Assembly: GCF_002105155.1 (NCBI RefSeq)
Contig: NW_019029010.1
Location: 425,896-489,895, forward strand
Reading direction: 5' to 3'
Length of the DNA stretch: 64,000 nt
From: Lobosporangium transversale
Taxonomy: Eukaryota; Mortierellomycota; Mortierellomycetes; Mortierellales; Mortierellaceae
The notes beneath the pieces are model-generated. The model was not told the origin of the DNA, did not search any database, and worked only from the letters and a program-made list of their open reading frames with translations. The translations under genes were made by a program, and so were the position numbers. Of this stretch, positions 1-15,393 are shown piece after piece. Each line of letters opens with the position of its first letter. The first letter of the stretch is position 1.

Positions 1-385
1 TCGTTGCTATTGCCGTTGCTGTTGTAACAGTGCATAAGCCAAGGATCTCAATAAATGGAAGGTAAAAGTAGAAGAGAAGAGCGAGGGGAATGGGAGAGAG
101 AACTTGTAAGTAAAACAGTTGTGATTGAAAGCAATATTTGAAGCTTAAAGCACGCAATACGATCCTATGAGCCAATTTTTTTTTTTAGTGGCAAGAAATT
201 CTTTCTGGTCGCATGGGCTTCACTTCAATTTCTTCCCCACATTTTGTTTGACAACATTCATTTTACCCTTAAATGGTCTGCCAATCAAATCTTTTGATCA
301 CTCTGTGTCTTTTATCTTTGTGAAATGCTTTCTTTTTCATCATCTCTCCTTTATTCCCATCACTCATTTCATTCTGCTCATCACA
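1..385. other. 5' flank of the J-domain gene
   Basis: No gene is visible. The stretch is A/T-rich, with a poly-T run near 177-187 and pyrimidine-rich sequence just before the start codon at 386. An open frame enters the J-protein from 167, but its upstream part is low-complexity and not conserved-looking, so it is read as leader or promoter. Confidence 0.5.
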
Positions 386-1800
386 ATGCGCTGGAACTTG
401 GCATTGCTGATCGTCCTGGCCTTACTGGCCCTTGTTAGGCAGGCTGCTGCCTGGGAAGAAGGTACCTTTTTATTCATGTCCTACTAATCTATCCCGTATC
501 CCATACCTGTTACTTTTATAACCACGAAGAAAGCTGCTCAGTTTTTTTTTTTTTTTTTTTTTTTTTTTCCTTCTCTTTTCCTCTAAACAACCCAATGCAA
601 CGCTAACAATGATAATAATCACAAATAAAAATAGGTGATTTTGAAATCTTTGATCTCGTGGATGCACTTGAGAAAGCAGAAGGAGCTGATGTCAACTTTT
701 ATTCTTGGATGGGCGTTACTCAAAAGACTCCCAAGAACGAGATCGAACGTGCCTTCCGTAAAATGTCCCGATCTCTTCAGTACGTTTCTTATCTTGTCAA
801 CCAAAGAGCTCTATACTCATCGTTTTTTTTTTTTTTTTTTTTTTTTTTTGCGTCATTGGCTGTTAGTATAGCTTTTTGAGGCAATTAGAAGTGACATAGT
901 AACCTGATCCATTGTTGGTTTTTTTCTTTTTTTTTCTACAAATTTATCAGTCCTGATAAGAACAAAGGCCCAAAAGCTCAGGAAAAATATGCTCGTTTGT
1001 CAAGCATCATCACTATCTTGCGCGATGACGCCAAACGTGAGCGTTATAACTTCTTCCTCAAGAACGGCGTACCACGCTGGCGCGGCTCCGCCTACTTGTA
1101 TAGACGCCATCGTCCCGGCTTCAAAACTGTCTGTGTCTTTTTGGTAGTCCTAGTCTCTGCTTTCCAGTACTTGGCTCACTATGTCAGTTATGTTCAGGAA
1201 AGAAGACGCATGTCCGGAATGATTGAACAATACAAGGAAATGATTCGTGAAAAACACCAAAAGATTCTGGAAGGACCCATCACTGGTCGTCAACGTCGTT
1301 CTGGAGCATCATCACCACCTGAAGCTGTGACACCCTTGGGGGAAGTTGAAGGCCCCATGTATGCTGTTAATCAATATGGCGAGGAAATTGAATTAACCCT
1401 CGATAACATTCATTCACCCAAAATCAAGGATTTGATCATCTTCAGATTCCCCTTCTGGATCGTCAAAGCATTATTGTTGTTGGCTCCAAAATCTATTCGC
1501 GAAAAGGTCTATGCCATGAATGCTTTTGAGAGTATTCGCCCCAAGGACCTTAAAGAGGAGGCAGAAGCTGCCAAGCGCAAACTCCGTAAGGCTGAATTGG
1601 CTAAGAAGAGAGCAGCGAAACGTGCAACTCAACAGAAGCAGAGTCCTGACGTTAGTGATGATGAGGTGTATAACTCATCTGAGGATGATGAGGCCACACT
1701 GGCTGCACGGGCCAAGGAAGAGGAGCTGGCTGCTGCAAGAAGACGCCGTCGCATGAAGGCTCCTGGTCAGGCTACACTCAAGGGTGGACGACGTGGATAA
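386..1800 (+). CDS. ER membrane J-domain co-chaperone (Erj5-like)
   Basis: Predicted Hsp40 co-chaperone that would stimulate an ER Hsp70 (BiP/Kar2) from the membrane. Exons 386-461, 635-779 and 951-1800 join in phase to give 356 aa. Visible features: an N-terminal hydrophobic signal sequence (about residues 5-22, ending AAAW); a J domain (about 28-95) whose catalytic HPD (residues 74-76, HPDKN) is created exactly at the second splice junction; a transmembrane segment at about 133-155 (VCVFLVVLVSAFQYLAHYV); and a long charged tail rich in Lys/Arg/Glu. Signal peptide, lumenal J domain, one TM and basic cytosolic tail match the fungal Erj5/DNAJC1 class. Both introns (173 and 171 nt) contain long poly-T. 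It converges with PRP28, 264 bp away. J-domain identity is firm; the exact orthologue is inferred. Confidence 0.88.
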
Positions 1801-2064
1801 ACAAAGCATCTGATCTATTCTGGAGCTTTTGACCTTTTTCTTTCCTTCCTGCCATCCTTATTTAGTTGTGTAGCAATCTATTTTTTTTTTTTTACACTCA
1901 TTTCTTATAAATGCCTGTCATTGAATATATTAAACATACTATTACAAAACCGCATAGTTTAATCTTAATTCTAATATGAAGTGACCATACATTTATTACT
2001 TTATTATGTTATTGCTCTTTAATAACCAAACAAATCACAAAAAAAAGAAAAAGAAAAAAAAGAT

Positions 2065-5000
2065 CTAAAATTCGTCATTGCCTCTTCTACGTCCGCCAAC
2101 GCCACCCTTGGTCATAGCAGCTTCATGGTTCCGAAGTTCTGCTGGAACGGTAGCCAATGTAGATTTTGTCAACATCTGCTTGAGATCATAGTACACGTCT
2201 GTATCGTAACTGGACAGGAAGGTCACAGCTACACCAGACCGTCCTGCACGACCGGTACGACCGATACGGTGAGTATAGTCCTCAATATTCTTGGCCATAT
2301 CAAAGTTCACCACCAAAGAAACATTTTGGACATCGATACCACGACCAGCAACATCCGTCGCCACCAAAACATCACTCTTTCCATTCTTAAGTTGTGACAG
2401 TGCCAGCTCACGCTGTTCCTGCGATTTGCCACCATGCAAAGTTGTGGCGCGGAGTCCAGAACTGTTGATCATCTTAGCAAGCATATCGCAGCTTCTCTTT
2501 TGGTTTACGAATACAATCATTGGAGGAGCGAATTGTCCCTTCAACAATTCCATCAAACGGTTCCTATTAGAAATAATAGAAAAAAGCGGTTAATTTCATG
2601 TTACCTTTTACACATTATTGCCAAAATAAAAATAAAAAAATAAAAATAAAAAAATTAAACCATTGCCCAATAATAGAAAAAAAAATAAAATAAAATAAAA
2701 TAAAGCAGCAATCGAGCGTACTTCTTCCTATTTTCGTCCGTGATCATCTCGACACGCTGCTCTACAGTCTCGACAGCCTGTCCAGCAGTACCAATGGTGA
2801 CAACAGCAGGTCGACGAAGATATCTCTTGGCAAGTCGTTCGACCGCCGCAGGCATGGTTGCTGAAAACATGGTTGTCTGACGGTACTTCTTGTTCGAGTC
2901 CTCACCGATAGCTTTTGTCATTTTGCTTGCATCCTCTGCTTCATCCGTATCAGGCTTAAGGTTAGAGACTGGAAGAGCATCCAGAATGAAGTTGACGTCG
3001 GCTTCAAATCCCATATCAATCATCCTGTCAGCCTCATCCATGACCACATATGTGCATTGATTAAGGACCAAGATACGACGATCTAAACAATCTTTAAGAC
3101 GACCTGGTGTAGCAATGATGATCTCTGCTCCGTTTCTGAGGTTGAAGGCCTGCTCTTCTACAGCATGTCCTCCCACAATGGATACACAGTTGAATCCAAG
3201 AGGGACAGCAAATTTGAGGGCCTCCTGTTCAATCTGCTGTGCCAATTCACGTGTCGGCGCTAGGATCAACGCATAGGGTCCATGTACCATGTTTTGCTCA
3301 TTCAATCTAGGAAGATCAAAAATGAACTGTAACATGGGAATTAAGAAAGAAGCTGTTTTACCAGATCCAGTCTCTGCAATACCAATAATATCACGGTTCT
3401 GTAATCCAATAGGAATAGCCTGTCGCTGAATTGGTGTTGGAGATGTATATCCAATCTTTTCAATGACTTCCAAGATCTTGGGATCGATAGTAGATTCGCT
3501 CCAGCGACGAATGGGGTTAGGTATACTTCCACCTAGCCGGAAGTTAACAACAATATCAACAATAAAAAAAAAAAAAGAAATTAGATTCCCAGTTTTGAAA
3601 TATTTATATATATATATAATACAGCATCCTGAAACATGAGAGACAGACCTTTGCATGCAATATTGAAATCTTCCTTGAAAATACGCCAGTCTCTGTCGCG
3701 CATTTGATCTAAAGGCTTCTCTGACCAATGGCGATCTGCATAATTGACCTTGCGTTCCTTCTGAGCGGCAATGTTATCCAGTTCTCCCATGCGCGCAATT
3801 TCAACATCACTTCTTCTTGAAGCCATCAACTTGTCATAAAATCCACTCTTTGATTTATGATCCTTGAGATCGATACCTGCAAAATGACCACGGCCATAGA
3901 GCTGAGCACTGTGCCTGTGTGTATAGAGGGGGTTTAGGTCGCGCGAAGTGTCGTCATCTGCATTCCAATCAAAGACAAATTTTTTGTCGTTGCGTTTGCG
4001 GACCTTTCTCTCTCTTTCTTCAATACCCATATAGCGTTTCTAATTTATAAAAAAAAAAAAAAAAAAAAAAAGGCAATAGATAAGAGCTATGAGATATTGT
4101 TCGCTAAATGATCATAGCCAGTAAAATATGATGATATGTAATTGCAAAAAGGAAAAAGTGCTCCTAATATGTACTTACTTTGACATGCTCAATCTCTTTT
4201 TCACCGAGCACAATGCCAGCGGTTGCGGAACTAGAGTCTTTACTATCTTTACTATCTTTAATATCTTTATGACGAGAGTCACCGTTGGTTCGTCCAAATC
4301 GATCCCGGTCATACCTGTCTCGATCTCTGCTGTCATACCCATATCGATTGTTGTCCTGAACTTCAGCGCGCGCCTTGGCATCGAACTCGGCACGCTGCTG
4401 TCTCTCCAATTCCTGTGCTTTCCTCTGAGCCTCTACTTCTTTTGCACGCCTCTCTAGTGCCAATTGTGCTCGTTGCTCCTTGGTCAGGAATTTCGGCTAT
4501 ATGTTTTTTATTTTTTTTTTTTATTTTTTAGTATATTATAAAAGAGCCGTCAATTTGCAGTTACAGAATAAACAAGAGATAGGAAATAAAAATACCTTTT
4601 CAAGAGCCTGCTTCTCCTGCTCCTTCTGCTTAATAAGCTCTTCAAGTGAAATAGGAACTTTTCTAGCAGATGGTGCAGGGCTTCCCTCATTCTTATCGTC
4701 GATATCTATAGAATTCCCCTTATTGTTATTGCCATCAGTGCCAAATTTTGAGCCATTGACGGGTGAACTTTCTCGATCTCTTTCTTCACGAGGATAACGA
4801 GCATCACGATATGATGAATCTCGACCATCTCGGTCCCGCTCTCTTTCCCGATCCCGATCCCGATCCCGATCCCGTCGATCGCGATCCCGTTCTCGTTCTC
4901 TATCTCGACTACTGATACCTCTCGCATCTCTGCCGTCTCGACTATCCCGATTGTCCCTATAAGAGTCTCGAGTGCTGCTACTAATATTGTTGCGATTAGC

Positions 5001-5117
5001 AGCATTATTACTGGCGCCATAGCGATCACCGTCTCTGTCCCTGTTGCTACGATTTCTATCAGGACTTCTGCTTCGACTCCTGTCCCTGCGTCTGTAGTCA
5101 CTCTGTCTGCTCGACAT
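2065..5117 (-). CDS. PRP28: DEAD-box pre-mRNA splicing helicase PRP28 (DDX23/U5-100K)
   Basis: ATP-dependent RNA helicase of the U5 snRNP that displaces U1 from the 5' splice site so U6 can bind. Exons in transcript order: 5117-4596, 4496-4179, 4039-3649, 3532-2722, 2563-2065. All phases agree, giving 846 aa. The N-terminus is an RS-like domain (about 1-140) of Arg-Asp/Arg-Ser/Arg-Glu dipeptides; the tract 4845-4885 is a near-perfect CCCGAT hexanucleotide repeat. Then come the family-typical [10 protein letters not shown] segment and the [18 protein letters not shown] block. Helicase motifs: AETGSGKT (462-469), PTRELAQQ (about 502-509), TPGR (about 551), DEAD (575-578), SAT (633-635), HRIGRTGR (778-785). 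Family members have the same RS-plus-helicase layout. It is divergent from YSH1 with 445 bp between start codons. Identification is very secure. Confidence 0.95.
4845..4885. repeat. CCCGAT/CCGATC hexanucleotide tract coding for Arg-Asp repeats
   Basis: Tandem hexamers inside exon 1 of PRP28 encode alternating Arg and Asp in the RS-like domain. The repeat is in frame, so copy-number change would lengthen or shorten the RS domain without a frameshift. Confidence 0.75.
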
Positions 5118-5562
5118 TTTTATTTTTGTGTTTTTTTTATAATTCCTTTGTAATGGTTTCTTGACTTGAGCCCTTACTGCTGTGATGAAATTGTTCCTGG
5201 AATATCTACGACGAATGACAGCAATGACAATGACTGAGAAATGAGAAATGAGAAGTGAGGAATGAGAATAGACCTCCAGCCAAAATGTCAAGTTTGGTCC
5301 CAGCCTGAGAGAGAAGTGTCTGTAAGAGCAAGCCACATTTGCCTTTCAGCACGTGCATGTGCACATGAACTCCGAGCCAAGTTAATTGGAAATTTGCCAA
5401 AATCAGGGAAAACCACGCCCTGCAATTGTAACACATCACTCAACAAACTAAAAGAAGGAAAACCAAAGGACATTCTTGGAACGACTAAGGAAGAAAGAAG
5501 CAAGCAAGGCATTAAACATCTGGAAATCAGGAATTTATTTTTTTTTATTTTCTTTTTAAAAC
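5118..5562. promoter_or_regulatory. Divergent PRP28/YSH1 promoter region
   Basis: This 445-bp gap separates two start codons pointing away from each other, so it must hold both promoters. It contains a CACGTG E-box (5350-5355), purine-rich imperfect repeats of GAGAAATGAGAA type (5236-5268), and a segment (about 5291-5355) resembling sequence at 50595-50650 next to a decayed Crinkler-like gene. Two overlapping short ORFs here look like remnants rather than genes. Transcription start sites cannot be seen. Confidence 0.6.
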
Positions 5563-6073
5563 ATGTCTTATAAACGAAAAGCCGAGTTACCTGTAGGCGA
5601 TGTGAATGATCTCATGGAGGTGACACCATTGGGTGCAGGCAGTGAAGTCGGAAGGTCTTGTCATATCCTCAAGTACAAGGGCAAAACTGTCATGGTACAT
5701 CAATATCGGCTAATGTTTTTTTATTTCCTATCCTTATTCTACTTTCTAATTGTTAATCAACAAACGAAATAGCGAAACAATTTAACAAAGGTCTTGTTGA
5801 ATAAAGAACGGAGAACGATATTCACCAATTTACTCTCTCTCTCTCTCTTTCTCTCTCTTTTTATCTTTATTTTTTTTTTCCTTCCCCTCTCTATATATAT
5901 GTTTATTCTTTCTTGCCATGTTTAATGGTGATCATTGAAAATGTTTGAATATGAATGTATATGTTATGGTAGCTGGACTGTGGCATTCATCCTGGTCAAA
6001 GTGGAATCTCTGGACTCCCTTTCTTTGACGAGGTAGACCCTGCGTCAATCGATGTTCTATTGATCACCCAGTA

Positions 6074-6108
<35 letters not shown>

Positions 6109-7548
6109 ACTTCATAGATTCATGATTAGAGCTAACCCCTGATATATTGAAATACATGTTAGTTTTCATCTGGATCATGCTGCAGGATTACCATACTTTA
6201 CAGAGAGAGTAAAACAAAGAGCAAAAAAAGAAAAGAAAAGAAACGAAAAAGGAACAAGTTGACAGATATTCTGTATACGTCTCGATCACTCATCTCTTAT
6301 TTTTCTTTTCAAAAAATTCCCAATTCAGACTTCTTTCAGAGGACGCGTTTTCATGACACATCCTACGAAAGCTATTTTCAAATGGCTCTTATCAGACTAT
6401 GTCAAAGTCAGGTATTTTCTTTTTTTTTCTTTTTTTTTTTTTTTTGTTTTTATAAAAAAAAATATCCAGACTCCTTGTATAATAACTTTTTGCTTTATAT
6501 ATACTTATGTTTATATATATATATATATATATATTAGCAATGTTGGTTCCAATGAAATGGTATATGACGAGACGCAATTAGCTGCTTGCTACGAAAAGAT
6601 TGAGACCGTGGATTATCATCAGGAGATGAACGTCGACGGTATCAAATTCACAGGATACAATGCAGGTCACGTCTTGGGGGCCGCCATGTTCTTGATCGAA
6701 ATTGCTGGTGTCAAGGTAGCTTTTTTTTTTTTTTTTTTTTTTTTTTCGCACAGGTGTTTTCTTTGATCCATGTTTAAACTTCTTTTTATTTTTGTCACAA
6801 CTTTTAAACATGAACAGATTTTATATACAGGGGATTACTCACGCGAAGAAGATCGCCACTTGATGGCAGCAGAGAAACCCACAAATGTGCAGACAGATGT
6901 CCTGATCTGTGAATCCACCTATGGTGTCCAAAGCCATGAGCCTCGAATCGATCGTGAACGACGCTTTACTTCCACAGTCCATGAAATTGTTCAACGTGGG
7001 GGACGTTGCCTCTTACCGGTCTTCGCTTTAGGACAAGCACAGGAATTACTTTTAATGTTGGATGAATATTGGGCAGCCCATCCAGAACTGGAATCGGTCC
7101 CGGTTTATTACGCTTCCTCCTTGGCGAAGAAATGTATGACGGTCTATCAGACCTATATCAACATGATGAATTCCAAGATCCGAAAACAATTCGCCATCTC
7201 CAACCCTTTTGTCTTTAAACATATCTCTCATCTTAAAAACATGGACATGTTTGATGATACGGGCCCATGTGTGATGATGGCCAGTCCTGGAATGCTACAA
7301 AATGGTTTATCAAGAGAACTGTTTGAACGATGGTGTACCGACAAGAAGAATGGATTGTTGATCACTGGATATTGTGTCGAGAACACGTTGGCAAAAGATG
7401 TCATGAATGAACCTGATGAAATCCAGACCATGAACGGACAGAAATTAAAGTTACGCATGTCGGTCGATTATATTTCCTTCTCCGCTCACGTTGATTACAC
7501 TCAGAATAGTGCTTTTATCGATGAAGTGAAAGCACCCTATGTTGTAAG

Positions 7549-7582
<34 letters not shown>

Positions 7583-8778
7583 AAAGGATATTCAAATATG
7601 CAGCAGAAATGTGGAAGTGTTATAAAACAACTTTTTTTAAACAAGCTTTCCTCTCTAACTTATAATTTTTATTAAAAAAATAAAAAAAAAAAAAAAAAAA
7701 AAAAAAAAAGATCTTGGTCCACGGAGAGACCAATGCGATGGGTCGCCTCAAGAGTGCATTGATGAGTAAATATTCAGAACGCGATGAGGAGATCCATATC
7801 TTTACCCCCAAGAACACAGAGACGGTAAAGCTTTATTTCCGTGGAGAGAAATTGGCTCGAACGATTGGGCATATGGCAGCGACTTTTCCAGAGAAGGACA
7901 CAATGGTCACGGGTGTTTTGGTCGTCAAGGATTTCCAATATACTATCATGGATACTTCGGATCTGGAAGAGTTTGCGGGTCTAAAGACCACGGCAGTCCT
8001 TCAACGTCAAATTGTTCCTTATCATGCTTCGTTTACGTTGTTGAAGTATCATTTGCAACAGATGTTTGGGAAAGTTCGGGAATTGGAACGTGATCTTAAT
8101 AAACAGGAAACTGTCAGGGTAAAAAGAAGAAAGAAAGAAAGAAGAAAAATGCATGTAAGACTATGGTCTTGTTGCTATTACTAACGTGTCCTTCAATCAT
8201 TCATGTTTTTTTATTTGTTTGTTTGTTTGTTTTGATCTTTCAAGATCTTTGATACTGTTGACGTGAAAGAGTACAATGTCAACCATGTGCTACTAGAGTG
8301 GATTGGCAATTCGGTCAACGATATGATAGCAGATTCAGTTCTAGCGGTGATCCTCAACATTGAGTCAAGTCCGGCCTCTGTTAAGCTCACAAAATCAGAC
8401 CATACCCACTCACATACACATGGACAGCCTCATCATCATCCATCTTCATCTATCAAGGTTGAAAAGGAAGACACGAAAGAGAGCAACGACATCTTGTCAA
8501 CAAGTGGTGGTGATGGTGTTATTAGTAGTAACGGTGATATTTCTTTGGTGGAACGTAATCCTTCAGACGAGTTCCAGGATCTAGTCATGTTCTTCGCAAG
8601 CCAGTTTGGAGCCGAGAATGTGGAGCAAGATGAAAAGACTAGGACCATTGAGATCACAATGGATGGTGTACAGGCAACGGTTGACTGCAATCAGTTCGTG
8701 GTCAAATGTGAGACAGATGCTTTGAGGCACCGAACCCAGAACGTCTTGGAACGCGCTGTACGTACTTGCATGCAATAG
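5563..8778 (+). CDS. YSH1: Pre-mRNA 3'-end processing endonuclease YSH1/CPSF73
   Basis: Zinc-dependent metallo-beta-lactamase/beta-CASP endonuclease of the cleavage and polyadenylation complex; it cuts pre-mRNA before poly(A) addition. Eight exons: 5563-5694, 5973-6070, 6163-6208, 6329-6411, 6538-6715, 6818-7543, 7711-8118, 8245-8778; 734 aa, close to yeast Ysh1. Metal ligands are visible: HFHLDH (77-82, its first His codon split by intron 2), the His of [10 protein letters not shown], the Asp of [10 protein letters not shown], and beta-CASP signatures [15 protein letters not shown] and SFSAHVDY. The C-terminal domain carries an extra His/Ser/Thr-rich stretch (about 8400-8450; [14 protein letters not shown]) that looks like a lineage insertion. 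Intron 6 is unusual in having sense poly-A tracts where other introns have poly-T. Identity is secure. Confidence 0.95.
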
Positions 8779-8976
8779 AGGAACAAGGAAAAGAAAGGGG
8801 AAGAGGAAGTCTTTAGTCTCTACTTTTTATCGAATAAAGAACATCTATTGTAGTGTATTAATCTTTGCTACACTATTTTAGTTCTTATTGTTATTATTAT
8901 TATTATTATTATTTATTGCTTTGTTATTTTTATTATGTAAACTATTCAGCATCTGGTCACCCAACACTAATTTAAA
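8779..8976. other. Convergent 3' flank of YSH1 and the coiled-coil gene
   Basis: Short shared 3' region with AATAAAG near 8832 and a TTA microsatellite at about 8886-8911. It presumably carries polyadenylation signals for both genes. Confidence 0.5.
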
Positions 8977-10539
8977 TTACAGAAGATGCATAACTAGATG
9001 TTTGATGTCGCTATTATTAGTACTGATGCTGTTGATGCTGCTGACTTTTGGACATTGTTGTTGCTGCTCCACTTGTTCTATACGCGACACAGCCGCATCC
9101 AGTCTTTCGATAGTTGTCAACAATTGTTGTATCCGCTCATCTTTACGATTATTTTCGTCTTCAAGTTGTTGAATAAGGGCTAATGCTTTAACTTTTTCTC
9201 CTTTTCTGGAACTATGATTGCTTCTAGTTGATGCTGATGTTGACAGGGCTGAAGTAAAAACTGGTGAAGATGACGACAACGATGATGAGGTTGATAAGGA
9301 TAGTGATGATGATAGTTGTGCACTCTCGATGAAGACTGAGCTGTTCCTGTTGCTCTTCTCCATACTGTGTTGTTGTTCTTGTTGCTGTTGTTGTTGTTGA
9401 AACTCCTGCTCTTTATCTTGAGACCAATGATTGAATAGTTCATGACTATAACTGTATCTTCTATGACTCTTGCCACTATTATTGCTGATGCTGGAGAATA
9501 AAAGTGTGCCTTCATCATAATCATCGTGGCCATGACTGCTACTACCACTGCTACTACTACTACCACTACTACTTCTACTACTATTACTACCACTACTACC
9601 ATTATTACCATCACCAATAATAGTACTGCCGCCAATAACAGTGCTACCAGCACTCAATGTCGACATACGTTTCATCTCCACGATCTCACGCTCCAACAAC
9701 GTGATCCGCTTTAACTTTGTGATCTGTTCTCGAGCCTGGTGCTTTAACTGGTTCTCCAAGTCCTCCAATACTACCTGTTTTTGCAATAGGTTCGCCTCAT
9801 AGTGTTGAATTAGCTGTTCCAGTTCATGGATCTCCAATTGATGTCGGGCCTCTGATTCCTTCGTTTGAAAATCTCGACGTTGATGAGTCAAGAGCAATTC
9901 TTGTTTGAGCCCTTGGAGATATCGCTCCAGTTCTGTGATCTTGGACCTTAATGTCGAATTCTCAAGAGTCAATCGCCTTGAGGGCATAAAACCAGCCAAG
10001 AAAGAGAATCGACGGCGTCCTGAAGTTGAATTATTATTCTTACACTTGTTATCATATTTGCTAAAGCATCTAGCGTAATCGTTGTTGATAATGTTGCTAC
10101 TGTTGCTATTAGTGTAATCAAAGCTGTAGGTACGGTTTTGACTAGAGTTGACGCTCAAAGTACTAGCAAGGTAACCACTGTTGTACCCTGATATTAAACC
10201 TGTTCCCAAAGTCGGCGAGCTTTCTAGGGTCAGATGGCTACCACTGTTGTTGTTTCCACCCTTCTTGGTGTCATTGTTACTGCTGCTTCTATTGTAATTC
10301 CTGATCCTGTCATTGCTGCTGCTACCCATACTCTTGGTCTTATAGCTGCTATGCTCCTCATCGCCGATGTCTCTGATACTCGCAACTGCATCCTCCAAGT
10401 CACCGAGTGCTCTTGAAAATGCCCTGGCGTTCATGGCAAAAAGAGAGGGCACAGTTGGTTCCTGTTGTGTTCCTGGCACTGGAATGGGTGTAGAAATGAG
10501 TTGTGATAATGGATCAATAAAACGTATCTTATAGCCCAT
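8977..10539 (-). CDS. Coiled-coil protein with Ser/Gln/Asn-rich linkers, unrecognised
   Basis: I do not recognise this 520-aa protein. It has an N-terminal ordered-looking segment (residues 1-60), a Ser/Asn-rich spacer with runs of SNS and NNN, a strong coiled coil (about 245-345; LENSTLRSKITELERYL onward, dense in Leu/Glu/Gln heptads), a Ser/Gly and poly-Gln spacer (Q runs at 9386-9412), and a second short coiled coil near the C-terminus (about 470-510). The layout suggests a scaffold or self-associating protein. The start chosen is MGYKIRF at 10539. An alternative uses an ATG at 10725 and an intron 10686-10528 (GT...AG, with poly-T, a long pyrimidine tract and a CTAAT branch-like motif) that joins in phase to IRFIDPLS. 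Confidence 0.65.
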   Translation of the reverse strand: MGYKIRFIDPLSQLISTPIPVPGTQQEPTVPSLFAMNARAFSRALGDLEDAVASIRDIGDEEHSSYKTKSMGSSSNDRIRNYNRSSSNNDTKKGGNNNSGSHLTLESSPTLGTGLISGYNSGYLASTLSVNSSQNRTYSFDYTNSNSSNIINNDYARCFSKYDNKCKNNNSTSGRRRFSFLAGFMPSRRLTLENSTLRSKITELERYLQGLKQELLLTHQRRDFQTKESEARHQLEIHELEQLIQHYEANLLQKQVVLEDLENQLKHQAREQITKLKRITLLEREIVEMKRMSTLSAGSTVIGGSTIIGDGNNGSSGSNSSRSSSGSSSSSGSSSHGHDDYDEGTLLFSSISNNSGKSHRRYSYSHELFNHWSQDKEQEFQQQQQQQEQQHSMEKSNRNSSVFIESAQLSSSLSLSTSSSLSSSSPVFTSALSTSASTRSNHSSRKGEKVKALALIQQLEDENNRKDERIQQLLTTIERLDAAVSRIEQVEQQQQCPKVSSINSISTNNSDIKHLVMHLL

Positions 10540-10640
10540 TAGGAGGGGGAAATGAAAGAAAGAAAGAGCAATAAAAAGGAGGGGCAAAGAAAGTAAAAGC
10601 AAAAGGGAAAGGGAAAGGGAAAGGATTTTTTTTTTTAGAA

Positions 10641-10672
<32 letters not shown>

Positions 10673-11577
10673 TTGGTGGTACAAACATTGATTGGCCAAT
10701 TTTTTCCTCGACCACGATTGTCCATTGTCTGTGCGCGCGTGCTTGGCGTCAGGAATCGTTCCAATATTATAGGGCGATAGGTTAGGTTCAACAAGAACAA
10801 AAAAAATCATCTGCTCAACAACACCTTTTTATTTCTTGAAGTCTAATATAGAAGATGTGAGAACAGAACGCGAAAGAAAGAAAAGGAATGAAGGAAGGAA
10901 TAATGAAAAATTATATAGTCAATGGCTATATAAAAAAATAAAAAATAAAAAATAAAAAAAATAGATAGACGGTCTATACTCGTCGTAATTAACCTCCCAG
11001 GTCAATTGCTAACCACAGCAGTGATTAACTATTCTAATTCTACACCCATTTCATATCCTCTCTTATACTTTTTACACTACTTTTTTTTTTTTTTTTTTTT
11101 TTTTTCCCTCGTTCTTTCTCCTTGTAAAAAAATGGTTAGAACAGTAATAAACAAGGGGAAACGACCTTGATGGAATACCGTCATGATGTACCGTCTACAA
11201 ATGTGCTTCTTTCTTCTTTATCATATCTCAAGTAGAAACGACTGATGAAATGATGAGAATGGGAGATACTGGATTCTCCAAGGTGACAGTACCGTCATCT
11301 GTTTTTACTGGTCCAAGTTGATATATCGATTGAGTCACATTTCCCTTATCATTCCGCAGAGGCAATATTAATGTTCACACATAACTTTCTTTTTTTATGT
11401 AATAGAGTTGCAAATCAAATATTTTTATATGTATGTATGTAATAAGGTCGCTTTCTCTCAACAATGACTAATGGACACGCGCTTTTTCTTTTTTTAGGAA
11501 ATTAGCATCAGTCTATTAAAAAGTGACAAGAAAATAATATAACGTCGTGTCCTGCTTAAAGTCAATTGTCCTCTTCA
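10540..11577. other. Intergenic region between the coiled-coil gene and SERCA
   Basis: About 1 kb holding the 5' flank of the coiled-coil gene (poly-pyrimidine on its sense strand, poly-A at 10640-10669 on +) and the 3' flank of the Ca2+-ATPase. A poly-T run lies at 11082-11105. No coding region is supported apart from the possible extra first exon at 10725-10687. Confidence 0.5.

Positions 11578-15393
<3,816 letters not shown>

Noticed and set aside
619-804. Antisense ORF over J-protein exon 2
   Set aside because: Shadow of a well-supported coding exon with an HPD motif formed on the other strand.
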